From assembly GCF_963576545.1 (NCBI RefSeq), contig NC_083649.1:5631406-5695405 (forward strand): a stretch of DNA of 64,000 bases, given 5' to 3'. Positions within the stretch are counted from its first letter, which is position 1, and each line of letters opens with the position of its first letter. Source of the stretch: Limanda limanda. Lineage: Eukaryota > Chordata > Actinopteri > Pleuronectiformes > Pleuronectidae. The position numbers and the translations under genes are program-made. Positions 24,501 to 35,292 of the stretch are shown piece by piece. Below the pieces are notes generated by a model. The model was given only the letters and a program-made list of their open reading frames with translations. It searched no databases and was not told the origin of the DNA.

Positions 24501-25620
24501 TTATCCGGCTCGGTTGAGCAGCAAGTTGAGGAGTATTTTCTCTGACGTGCTAGTGTTGTAGTTACTGGAGCAACACGTCAGTAGACTGAATATTCTCTGT
24601 GGCGATTTACCGAATAACAAAGAATTCATGTATAAATTCTGTTTTTCCTTCTGCTTGCAGACAGAGGCAAGAAACTTGAAGCGTGTTTGTACGAAGCGAT
24701 TCAAATCAAAGCTCCCGTTTGTTTTCCTTTTCGTGACCAGCTGACCAATTAACTTGCATATTAATCCCCGGACGGCGACCTCTCACAGATGTGAGGTCAC
24801 CAGATACACAAAAAAAAAAAACGATCCACTACACACAATGAGCTGTCGACCTTCCTTTACATCCCCAGATGGAACGTTACTGTCCTCACCATGCAGGCAA
24901 TGAAAAGTGACAAAGTGTTGTTTGGCTCCGGCGTGTCAAAGGCGAGGGTCTACAGGTTTTTACCGGTTAAATCTTCCTCAAAGTTTCCCCCCGTGGCGTG
25001 AAACAGCTGTTCCGATGCGATGGGCAGAGGAAATATGCAGGGGCCAACCCGCTGTCCTGGTAACACTGTGTCTCATAAACCCCCCTGGCCTAGAATAAAA
25101 GTGCTGATTAATAGCTGGTGCACATTAAAAAGCACGATCAGGTTGGAGAGTGCTTCTGGTCCCAGTGTGAATTGAAATGCAAAGCAACGCTGAGCCGGGA
25201 TGGAGGAGAGCAGAGAGGAGCTCAGACATCCTGCAGTTAATGAAACAGCACCGACTGTACAGTATGTTATCTATAGAACACTCAAATATGAATTTCAAAA
25301 CCGGACCAGTGCAAATATATAAGTATAATGAGGAGCTGTAAAAAAGAAGCCCAGTGGGGGTTTTACTGGGGGAATTATTTCGGCATGAACAGTAATACCC
25401 TCCATTAAATTTTATGAACTCAATTACCTTGGAAAGGCGGACTTCTTGTAGTGACTCTACGCTAACCTCTGTAGATATACATGGGATTTCATTATCTCAA
25501 CAGGAAAATGTATGAATTTATTTTTCCTGCCGAGTTCGGTCGAGCTTTATTTTTCGGCGAGTTGAGAAGGAAATGTCACAAGAGCCAAAAGGGATACGTG
25601 CGGCTGTATTTTAACTCCAC
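21570..25620. other. Unique non-coding DNA
   Basis: No gene is recognised. A weak tRNA-like patch lies at 21717-21765 (GAGTTCGAGACC resembles a B box), but no cloverleaf was confirmed. An acceptor-like pyrimidine tract ending in TGCTTGCAG lies at 24640-24660, with no convincing donor after it. A GGAT run is listed separately. Confidence 0.45.
23008..23025. repeat. GGAT tetranucleotide run
   Basis: Four and a half GGAT units, the simple sequence often found at tails of fish retroelements. No element is recognisable beside it. Confidence 0.8.
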
Positions 25621-26146
25621 TTAAAGGGACTCTTACCTTTGTTGCATTTGAGAATTACAGCACATTCGAATCATCCCGCCTTCCTCCAATGCCCCACCCC
25701 CTCGTTCCCATCCGCGGTGTTTTTTTCTTTTGTTTTTCCCCCTGGGAGCGGCTGTTTCAGTACGCCGTGGACCACGTTGGTCTGCCATCGTCAGTCGCTA
25801 CGGTCGACACGGTCGCTACTCGCTACTGTCTGCCGCGGAATCAAAACAAACCCTCTAGTTGAGGACGCGCCTTGATGACGCGGGCCCGAATGCGCCACAA
25901 GAAGCAGACGGGCTTCCTGTCTGTTTCCATGCAGCAAACAGACAGGTCTGTCGGCCAATAAGGTCCTTCGGTCCGAAGAATTTTATTGGTTGAAGTTTTC
26001 ACTAAACATTACGAGAGTGAAATAATTGTTTGCTTTAACTCCTGGTGGGTCTGTCTTGCATTTTAGAGTGTCATTACCTTATTAATACCAATTTAACCTT
26101 ATCCACAAAAAGTGTAAAAATGCAACAAAGGTAAGAGTCCCTTTAA
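25621..26146. mobile_element. Non-autonomous DNA transposon, TTAA-flanked, Kolobok/T2-like
   Basis: The first 29 bases (25621-25649, starting TTAAAGGGACTCTTACC) are repeated exactly in reverse complement at the far end (26118-26146, ending GGTAAGAGTCCCTTTAA). The outermost TTAA on each side fits a TTAA target-site duplication, leaving element ends that begin AGGG. TTAA duplication with AGGG-type termini is known for the Kolobok superfamily and its T2 MITEs, first described in frogs. piggyBac also uses TTAA, but its ends usually start CCC or CAC. The 526-base interior contains GC-rich sequence, a T/C-rich stretch and no transposase frame; a 78-codon frame at 25639-25875 looks incidental. It is a MITE-sized copy that needed a transposase supplied elsewhere. 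Perfect inverted repeats suggest it is fairly young. Confidence 0.8.
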
Positions 26147-29100
26147 CATGAGGATGAAATTGGCGACTGATGAAATATTTTTTTCAAGTTGCTTCCGTTT
26201 GCAACAAGTGTCAATTGTGTTTTTTTCAGTTTCTGAAGTCACTTCATACTGGTTCCCTGTCTGTTGTTTAACTTTGTATTAACAGAAACACAGATGAACA
26301 GTGAATAGCTACTTAGATTAGAAGAGCTCCTCTTTATGCCTTTCGCTCACATGGACTATTCAAAACTTCCCCTAACAGCGAGAATAAACTCCTTTTAGTG
26401 TCTACAAATTGATGTATGTAAGCCAGGGTCACTGGGAGTCACAATCCACCCAGATTTGTATTGGCAGCCGCAGCTTGATAGGCCTTTAAGCAATGTACAC
26501 GGCAGCCTGAGGCATGGTTCGAGAGCTGAGAAACTCCCGGTCCACGAGAGGAAGCTGCAGTCACCTCCAGGGGAATTCTCCCAGGATATGAGAGGGGGGG
26601 GAGGTCAGGAAGAGGTCTCCCGAATTCAGAAAAAAGTGCCAGCATTGATAAAGTATGCTGCCAAATGGAAGAAGAATTTCCAACTTGGTGGGCCAATGCT
26701 GTATCCACAGGGAGTAAATGAAAACAAGGTTAATGCATTCGCCTCTTATTACCCACGCTGGAGGAGAGGCCATCAGCTGTGTCGGGAGGCAGAACGGCAA
26801 GATATCAAAACAGCAAGTGATATGCGGGCTGCTCTGCTGTACAAGATCGTGCTGCCAAGGAAATCTGTTTGGCTTGCTCTTTGGTAATGACTTATAAATT
26901 ATGGCGGAGAGAACTTTGTTTCTGAACTCTCAAGGTCTGCACCGATCCGGCTCTGGTGGGAACTCGGTGGGTGAACTGCCTGCTTTACAGTCACCGTGGC
27001 CCTCAACTGTTGGCAGAGTCACTGCAGGAAAAAGAAATGTCCCAGTGAGGAAAAACAAAATGTTTTCAGACTCCCTGTTGGTTACTCAACCATGGGTGAT
27101 TGTTTCCAGATTACACGAGTGCCAAGAGGCCCTCTGCGACCTACAGTATAATAGGATGGGTCTTTAATCTCTTGTTTTGTTCCCCAGATAGTGTTGTCTT
27201 AATAAGTGGCATGTCTGCTTGGATGTAATACCCGCTCTAATAAGACTTAAGCCTCCTTCTCTTCGGTTGCCAGCTGGAGCTCGGGGGTCTCGCAGTGTGC
27301 GGTCAGGATGCTCCGCCACTTTGACCAATTGCTCCGATGTCAGTCACGTTGACCTGTCAATTCTGGAGTTGAACAGCAGGGTAATGGGCGTCCCGCTGAC
27401 GAGCCGGGGTCCCAGGGTTTCATGGCAGAGGATCTCTCAACAGGGAATTCTGGCTCTTGACCCTGGACTCTCACTGAGGAAAGTGAAAGTCACTGTGTGC
27501 CTTTTGACTGCATACTATATTGTACTATGTTTTGAGTAAGTAAAATGTTGCAAACTTATGTTCTGTCTACTTGAAAAACTGTATTTCAATGTACATATGG
27601 TAGAATTTACAATAAAGTTGTCTTTTATTTTGAAAAAACCTCGGGGCAGGTTTCTAACATTCCTACAAAAGATTAATTTAGATGTTTCTATTTTTTAAAT
27701 GATGACAAATCACTGATAATATGATGGATAAATAGATACTTGATAAAACCTGAATTTTCACTGTGTCACAAGCAATAGTTCTACATTGTATCATTAGCTT
27801 CACAGTAATGATGCAGGATACAAATGTAGATGAATCAGCCGGGGTTTTTTTGTTTATTAATAACCATTCCACAACTTTAACCCCTTTGTTAAGGATGTAT
27901 TTATTTTAACCTGAATCATAACTGTTTTCATAAATCCAGCCAAGTTTTTGTGTCTAAACCAACTGAAACCCCTGAGTGTCCAACCACCCAAATGCAGCTT
28001 GTGCACTTATTATTGTTACTATGACTACAAGAGGCCCATCTGGCACCGGTTCTGTCCTCTGGGTCACGTGTGATGGTTGGGACAAGCCACCAGTACGGTC
28101 CTTTAGCTCGGAGAACTTGTTAGTAACGAGTCATAACTTGTATATAAAAGAAGCCGTTAAACCTTGTGCTGCCAGTTTGGCCAACGACACATAAAACCAC
28201 TGAAGACCAGCAATAAAGATCAGGAAAAAAACAAACCTAAATGAACGGTTGTTTGGAATGACCTCTTTACTTTTGCCAGCAATTACTACCTGGCCCATTT
28301 AGCACAATCTGCAGAAATCAGGCAAAGTGAATTCTCCCCCCAAGGTTGCTCTTCCTATAAAACAAAGCCCGTTATTGCTCCTCTGAGCGCAGATGCTGTG
28401 ACAGGTAAATGTTGTCTCTGAAGAAAATGTCCCATGATGACAACATTCACTGCAGGGTGACGATTATCCCTGATTCATCATTCTCATATACTGCGGTGGT
28501 TTGCGTATTTCTCGCCTGCAGCTTATCAGCTGCAGCCATTCTCTCGCTGCCTTGTGCTCCTCTTTCTATCTTTCCCCCTCTCTCCTGTCCTTTTTCCCTC
28601 TCTCCGTCCTGCTTCAGCAAATCCCACCAGCCAAATGCTTTACCCCAGAAATCTAATGGAAGTGATTTGACTTCCGATTAATGGGGCTGACAGAGCCAAA
28701 ATGCCGGGGCAGTGCACTACTGTGCCTATTATGGGGAACACACGCCCGTGAGGAGAGAAAGCCCATGGGGCTGTTTTGTAACAGCAGCTGAGGAGGTAAA
28801 CAAACAGAAAATATATATTCCTGAGGAGCGACACAAAAATGTGATATCAATATTTTATATTGTGTAACACTAACTTGACATTTCCAATTAAATAATGTGT
28901 CTTGATGCATTGGAAGCCAGGATAGTGTGTTTTTCAGTTCTGACACCTATTATTTCCACTATTTTGTCACAGCAGCAGATTTCATTTTGACGAATAGCAC
29001 TAAACATATTAATTGTGCTTCAGGTTGGTGTTTTTCTCTGTGAGACACGGATATAATTCAATGTTCTGGGCACAAATTGAAGATGAAGCTTTTGGACTGA

Positions 29101-29717
29101 GCTAATAAGATTGACATTATTACACCTGAAAGCTCATAGTACTTGTTCCTGGCTGCTAAGGGGGTGTTGACTCTACTCCCCAATGTGGCCACAAACATTT
29201 TACCGAGAGTTCAGAAGTCCGTGCTTGATTTATAGACAAACCCCTACATTGTTCTGTTCACACTATATAAATATTAGATTGTGTTTTCCCAGAATCAGGA
29301 CATGGCTGCCTAGGGGACATTCTATAAATACAGCCTGACAGGCTACATGGCTTTTACGGTCCTCAGTGAATTCACTGGGCTTGCTCGGAGTAAAAGCCTC
29401 TGTGTTTCAGCAACTCTGAGGGATGATCCGTGTGCACCGGTCTCACTGCGATTGGATCTCGCTCAGATGAGGGCTTTTTTTTTTCATTTAAAAGTGCAGA
29501 ATGTCCAAGGTCTGTCAGAAGCAGCGGAGGGGAAATGGGGTGAAGTCCTTCATGTGGGAGTTTGCCTGAAGACAATCAAACAGGACCTTCCGTTTATAAT
29601 GTTCATCAATCCTTTTCCTACAAACAGTAAAGCAGAATCACTGCCTGGGGTTGTATGCCTCCATCAACCAGGGCTGTTTCACCCTACAAACATTTCTTCC
29701 AGACCTATGACGCCCCT
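26147..29717. other. Non-coding DNA; possible transcript 3' end at 27.6 kb
   Basis: A 143-codon frame over 26456-26887 starts only at TTG and matches nothing known. At 27540-27640 the sequence looks like a mRNA 3' end (see the separate entry). A pyrimidine-rich stretch lies at 28540-28620. No named gene or repeat otherwise. Confidence 0.4.
27590..27640 (+). terminator. Candidate polyadenylation site
   Basis: AATAAA at 27611-27616 is followed within 10 bases by a T/GT-rich stretch (GTTGTCTTTTATTTTG) and preceded by TGTA motifs, the usual order of a vertebrate poly(A) site. A 106-codon frame ends at 27539 just upstream but has no recognised homologue. Such signals also occur by chance in AT-rich DNA. 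Confidence 0.25.
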
Positions 29718-29900
29718 GTGACCTTCACCTTTTACCTTTGACAACCAAACCCTAATGACTTCATCCTCCAGTCCAAATGAACATTTGTATCAAATATGAA
29801 CAAACTCCCTTAGATCGTTCTTGAGATACCATGTTCACAAGTATGGAATAGATGGATGCAAACATATTGCTTCCAGCCAATGTCTTTAGTGCTGAGGCAT
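29718..29900 (+). mobile_element. Diverged teleost interspersed repeat
   Basis: The segment starts GTGACCTTCACC and runs through TGACCTTT-like, CAGTCCAAATGAACATTTG, CAAACTCCCTTAGATCG, TTCTTGAGATACCATGTTCAC and ends GCTTCCAGCC to GCTGAGGCAT. I recognise this order as a high-copy fish repeat whose consensus runs 'GTGACCTTGACC ... TTCTTGAGATATCGCGTTCACG ... TCCGGCC ... GGAGGCAT'. The copy is diverged and lacks the usual GGAC-type run. Its class is uncertain to me; recognition is from memory. Confidence 0.7.
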
Positions 29901-31244
29901 CGTAAGGAGGAAATGATCCGTCACCAGACCAAACTGCATTAAAAGGAATCTGTTGATCAAGAATGTTTTGGCTGCACTGAAAGGTTGAGTTGGAAGAACT
30001 TCCAAATTGTTGCAGAAGCTTTAGCACCTATGCTAAGTATAAGCTCAGCAAATCTAGCATCCATCCCTGAACCAGGCCTTCTCTGACCCACTTTAATACC
30101 TCAGACTACACATTACTCCATAGCTCTAGTAGAAATATTTCCTAACATTTAAAGACTACCAGCTACCGACCATTGTAGGAATCCAACAAACCTCACCGCA
30201 TCGTGTTCGAAATGCCAGACAATGACGCTACAGAGCGAAAATGACTCCTGTGAAAAATACCGATCAGCGAGTCAACACGGCATCACGGGGCGCTGCTCCC
30301 CGGGCTCGCTCACATACTTACTCCACATCATTTTTATTCATTGAATGAGCACGCAGGCCAAATCCCTCTCAAAGTTCAAGTAACCACAGCGATTCAAATG
30401 CCATGCCGCTTTGGAGCCTTAGTCAAGCAAGGACCCTTCCCATTACCACCATGAATGGGACCAGTGTCAGTTTTGCCTCCCTACACCAGCCGAGCCGGGG
30501 AATAAAACTCTTGTATGCTACATATGCCCGGCATTAGCATAATCAGAAACAAAACAGTAGCTGGCACACAATCAGAGCTCACCGCGTACGCCCTCAAATC
30601 ATTTAATTACACGGCCCCAGTTGAGTATATATTTAAGCCATCATTATCTGCCGAGTGCAATTGTTGTTGGGAGAATCTGCCGTGGCTCATAAAACAGAAT
30701 TAAAAAGGAATATTCAATAAATTCCCCTCCTTTTACTCAATTCTGTTTTCCAGGGACCGCTTAATTTCCGCATCGCACCGAGACCAGCGAACGAGGACGT
30801 GTGAAAGCAACCTCAGCGGGGGGGGGGGGCGGCCCGCAGTGGGTTTACGGACAATAGCTCCGTTGTTATCCGCCCCCCCGGGCATCTTTCCTCAGCTAGA
30901 AATAAAAAATATGACTTTGATAGAAAGTAGAAGTGGATGAAGCGCGCCCACAAGTCGACAAGAAAGGCTGAATCCTGAGAGTTGTATCAGGTGGGCATGA
31001 CACCGGCTCCTGCTGTCCTCGTGTTCCTCTCGGCTTCCTGAACCCGGACCCGACACGTAGCATCTTTGAAGAAGCTGAAGTAGTGTGTGTGTGTGTAGGT
31101 TTTTTTTGAAAAACTTGAACCACATATTTCATTGTGTTGCTTCAAAGCGGCGCTGATACTCTGACCTAAGTGGAAGCTCACAGTGCTGGTGGATGCATCA
31201 ATGCAGCTTCTAGTGCTGCAGGACGCACCTTTGAACAGCAAAGT
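29901..31244. other. Unique non-coding DNA, candidate conserved element
   Basis: 30330-30760 is complex, repeat-free and carries homeodomain-type ATTA/TTAATTA motifs and a hairpin (11-base perfect arms at 30691-30701 and 30739-30749). It is followed by a CpG-rich patch at 30765-30890 with a run of 12 G at 30818-30829. No exon is recognised. Confidence 0.35.
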
Positions 31245-31281
31245 ACACACACACACACAAACACACACACAAACACACACA
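31245..31281. repeat. CA microsatellite
   Basis: CA repeat with two AAAC interruptions. Confidence 0.95.
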
Positions 31282-34200
31282 ATACGGTAGCTGAAAACCA
31301 AAGTTATTAAACTTGAATCAAATACCAGTTCAAAGAGAAATGCAGGTCCCTCCGCACCCTTGTTGTGATGTAGCCAACGGTGATGTAATCATTACAAAGA
31401 CTATAATTTCCAAACTTTTACATTGCCAGTGAAGTTCGGATTTCCAAAGATAACGAGCACGTCAAGCTGAGGGAACGTGCACAAACACGGGTCGTGGATA
31501 TTGTGAAGAGGCAGTGCAGCATGTGTTTTGAAATCAAATTAAAAAAAAACTCTTAATCCACAGACAAAATTAACACGACAGCTGAATGAGTCACACATTC
31601 AAGCTGTATAAAAGCCTGTTTATTCTATAGTGAGTGAAGAGTAAAACCATATTATTCACAAAACCACATGGGGGACGTTTCAGAATATAGAAAAATAATT
31701 ATAGTACATAGTACAAACTTTGAAAAACAGGCCAAACGGGGTTCAAGTATAATATTCCAGTGCTGAAGAGTTGGTTCAGGCACTTAAAATCCAATCATTC
31801 AAATATAAGTATCCAATCAGCCCTCATGGGAGAAAGACTTCAGATGTTTGTGTATTTCATGGGATGCTGAACAAAGTCGACTATTTTTGCAGAGTGCAAG
31901 AGGATTTTAATTATTTCAATGCATGAATGAAAAATCTCGTTCTGTATTAGAAAGAAGCAGCATCGTGATCATGAACCATCTCCGCTGAGGAAACGAAAAA
32001 TACAAATAATAATAGTTGCAGTCTGGGGTCCAGGATCTTTTCTATGTCACCACACTGAATGGGGAATAAATAGCGTATAGTGTAAATGCTACTGGATAAA
32101 AGTGCTCCAGATTGTATCACTCATTTCAAAGCGTGTGCTGCAATAAATCTTTCTATACGTGTCTCACAAAGCTGAGGGAGGAAGTTGCCGTCGGGTTTCC
32201 TGAAATCCCAAACTGCCAGAGCCAGCTCCTGCTCGACTGCTTTTATGCAGAGCACAACCTTAGAGTTAGACTTCCCTGCTCCCATTTGAATCATTTATTC
32301 AGAAACACGATGTCTTAATAAGGGCTTCACTCCCGGTGACACGCACTTTGATGGTTTATTTGTGGGGTTTTCTGTTCTACTGCACATTTTCCATCCACCT
32401 CCGAACAGGCCTGCTGTGACTGGGAGAGTGAGGGCCATTTTCCTGGCTCCGAACCCGCAGCATACCTTCAGCCTGGTGGAGCTTATTAATTAATCACATA
32501 ACTATGTTCCATAACCTGGGGATTACGGCGAGCATGAGTCTCATAACCATCTGTGCAATTCTTGATCCTGAGGGCAGTCAGTACAAATTACAAAGGTATT
32601 TTAAGCCAGGTACACCTCAACTCGGATTGTTTATCCAAAAGTTACCCTGTGCTCCACATCTGTCTGTTATGATTCAGGTTATCATCGGACTTCTGGCGCA
32701 TGTTGGACGACTTGTACGACAACCAGATCTGCTGCAGGGCCGGCACAAGTACACGTTCGCTAGTTGTCAGCTGTCCTTTCCCTTCGATACCAGGTTTCGC
32801 TCCAGCACCTCCAGTACAACTTCACTGTCAAATAAACTGAACGAGCCAAGCCACAGTTTGCTCATAATGTTGCACTGCCCCAGTGTTCAATGGTGAAATA
32901 TTGATCCCACATGCAGACGCACAATTGAAGGACACAGCTTGTGTTCACGGGATAAAATAACAGAAATGCTTACCAGTGATTTTGCATGTGTTTGCCAACT
33001 TATTAGAGATCATGTTTAATTCGCCTGTTGCAAAGCAGATGGCTGTGTATTAGAGAATTGAAGCAATTTCTGTTTTGCTTTTTTTCCTGGCAGCCAAAAC
33101 AGTTATTCTGAATGAATAAAATATTAAAAATAAATAAATACACGTATAAATTACCCCAATTTCACCGCTGTGGGGATATTTGATTTTTTTCCCCAAAAAA
33201 GTGGACCATTATTTTCTTCACAACCCGCGAGTGAAGAACATCTGCTGAGAAGATTTGCATCTGCGGTGCACGTTAGCCGCCTTATGTCTTAATGTGGAGC
33301 TGGTCTCTCCCATACGTTCATACAAACCGTAGCAGCAATTTATTTCCAGCGGATGTACTGGAGACTGAAGATGGTTTCATTAAAAAAAATAGAAGAAAGC
33401 TCATTTAAGATTAGCTCCAAATTTTCTGTGGCCCAGTAATACTTCCGAGCTTGTCTTTTTCACATCATCAAGTGCCCTTGGGGAATCAATTAAAAAGAAT
33501 ATGAATGATATTGCTTTTCCTCACTGCACACACTATTACTCTTCACAGGCCATATGGTTTTATTGAATAATCGGAGAATGGAAGAAATATGAGGTTTAAT
33601 CCGCCGGCAGTTTTTAAAAGCAGAGGCCTCAACTCTCCTGAAATGATGTCATCCAACTTTTGAGAAAAACACGTCAACAGCAACAAACTAGAAGACGGTG
33701 ATTCAACGCAGGGAAGTGGTCAGTGCTCGTCATCGGGTTCACAGACAAGCGCTCACCTCCACCCACCGCAATCCATTTCCTATCGAATCAATCCATTAGC
33801 AAATTGTGAAATGAAATTTGAAAAAAAAAAAAAAAATATCGGGAAATGAAATAACGAAGGCATCTCGAAAGCCAGAAGCATTACGGCAGGAAGATGACGG
33901 ATTAGGGTCCCATTACTCACGATCTGTTATTCAATAAATCATTAATCGGCTCTATGAATAGCCGGCGTGATGGACAAGAGTTAGAGTGAGCAGCAGCCAG
34001 TGTTGCTGATGCATCGAAAATCTCGGAGCGCCGGCCCGAGCAGCCATGCATACGCCACAATGCGATGCATAATGTATGGCTGTCGGGTGTTTACTCGCTG
34101 CTGGATCATAGCTCCATGACAGCTTTTCACTTTAGAAAAGGGTTCTTTCAATCACACAACTCGCTCCTCAATAAAGACCTTTGGTTTCTCTCTGCATACG

Positions 34201-34600
34201 TTGTTTGGGTTGTTGTTTTTTCCTGCAGAAAATATGTTCTAAGTAATACAGAAGGAAAAATAAATAAATCAATCAAACTTAAATTAGTTATAACCCTTGC
34301 TAGAAAACAGAGAGATTGCAATTTTCAACCGAGTCGCACACAAAAAACTGAATTAATTGACATAAAACAACAAATGGTAACAGTTAACAGTGTATTTTTT
34401 TAAACTTCAGTTTGCATCTTCAGAAAACTTGAATTCTTTGAAGCTCAGCTACCACGATTTGAACTTTGCAAGCTTATAGATCCAGATGATACCGACTTCT
34501 CACATTTAATTTCGTCAAGTTTGAATGAGACAAAGTAGAGATGCCTCAAAGCAGTGTGTTGTTGAGGAGACATCTTTAAACTATTTACTCATCTGCTGAG
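31282..34600. other. Unique non-coding DNA, candidate conserved element
   Basis: No gene is recognised. 33560-34200 is dense, non-repetitive sequence rich in ATTA, CAATAAA-like and ATGCAT motifs, apart from a 16-base A run at 33821-33836. It has the texture of a vertebrate developmental enhancer, but no alignment was possible. Confidence 0.35.
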
Positions 34601-34608
34601 GTGTTCAG
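34601..34608. repeat. Left target-site duplication of the hAT element
   Basis: GTGTTCAG, identical to the copy at 35285-35292. Confidence 0.93.
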
Positions 34609-35284
34609 TAGTGATGGGAAGTTCGGATCATTTTACCGACTCCGTTCTTTGAATCTTGTTCAGTAAAATAAACAAATCTTTTTTCGTGTCATTCGCTCAT
34701 TTCAATGGAGGGGGGGGGGATTCCTACATTAAAATGTATCATGAAAGTTTGGGTGATTTGAAATGGTCATTTATTATCACACTAGCATTTAATTATCACG
34801 GCAAACAATTACGCTGCACTGAACTGTAAGTAAAGTACAAAAAAGTTAAAAAAACGAAACCTGTAATTATTACTGGTGAACGAATAGCAATCTCGACTTA
34901 CTAAACCTAGTCACGCGAAAGTGAACGAGGTAAACAAATTCTTTCTGTTTACTCTTCTGAGCCTATGCAGGTCACGTGAAAAACTATCCAAAGATCCGTA
35001 TCAGAAGACCCAGTCAAAATGAACGAATCATTTGTTTCCTCTAGCTACCAGTACTGAGCCTATGAATGCAGGTCACGTGAAAAATTATCCAAAGACTCGT
35101 ACCCGAAAACCCAGTCAGGAAATGAACGAATCATAACTGTTTTCTTGACTGAGCCTATGCAACAGTCCCAATGCGCGGCCACGAGAAAATGAACGAATCA
35201 CTCTTTGAGAGGACTCGTTACTCCCGAGTCCTTGTAAGGATTTGTTCAAAATGAACGAATCGTTCACAAACGTTCACATCACTA
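34609..35284. mobile_element. Complete non-autonomous hAT transposon with 8-bp target duplication
   Basis: The 676-base element begins TAGTGATGGGAA and ends with the near-perfect reverse complement TTCACATCACTA (11 of 12 match). It is flanked on both sides by the identical 8-mer GTGTTCAG (34601-34608 and 35285-35292). An 8-base duplication and short ends of this type define the hAT superfamily. The motif AATGAACGAATC recurs four times near the right end (35018, 35121, 35188, 35250), and diverged inverted versions lie near the left end, as expected for subterminal transposase-binding repeats. Inside are imperfect direct repeats of about 95-98 bases beginning GAGCCTATG (34959, 35056, and a shorter third at 35151). 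No transposase frame exists, so mobility required a helper. I recall related sequences as a common fish hAT MITE. Confidence 0.93.
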
Positions 35285-35292
35285 GTGTTCAG
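35285..35292. repeat. Right target-site duplication of the hAT element
   Basis: GTGTTCAG, identical to the copy at 34601-34608. The empty site would read TGAGGTGTTCAGTCATT. Confidence 0.93.

Noticed and set aside
24640..24720. Exon candidate after the acceptor-like TTCTGCTTGCAG
   Set aside because: No credible donor follows and the open frames match nothing known; acceptor-like tracts are common by chance.
26456..26887. 143-codon plus-strand frame
   Set aside because: It starts at TTG, the first ATG would leave about 100 codons, and no motif is recognised.
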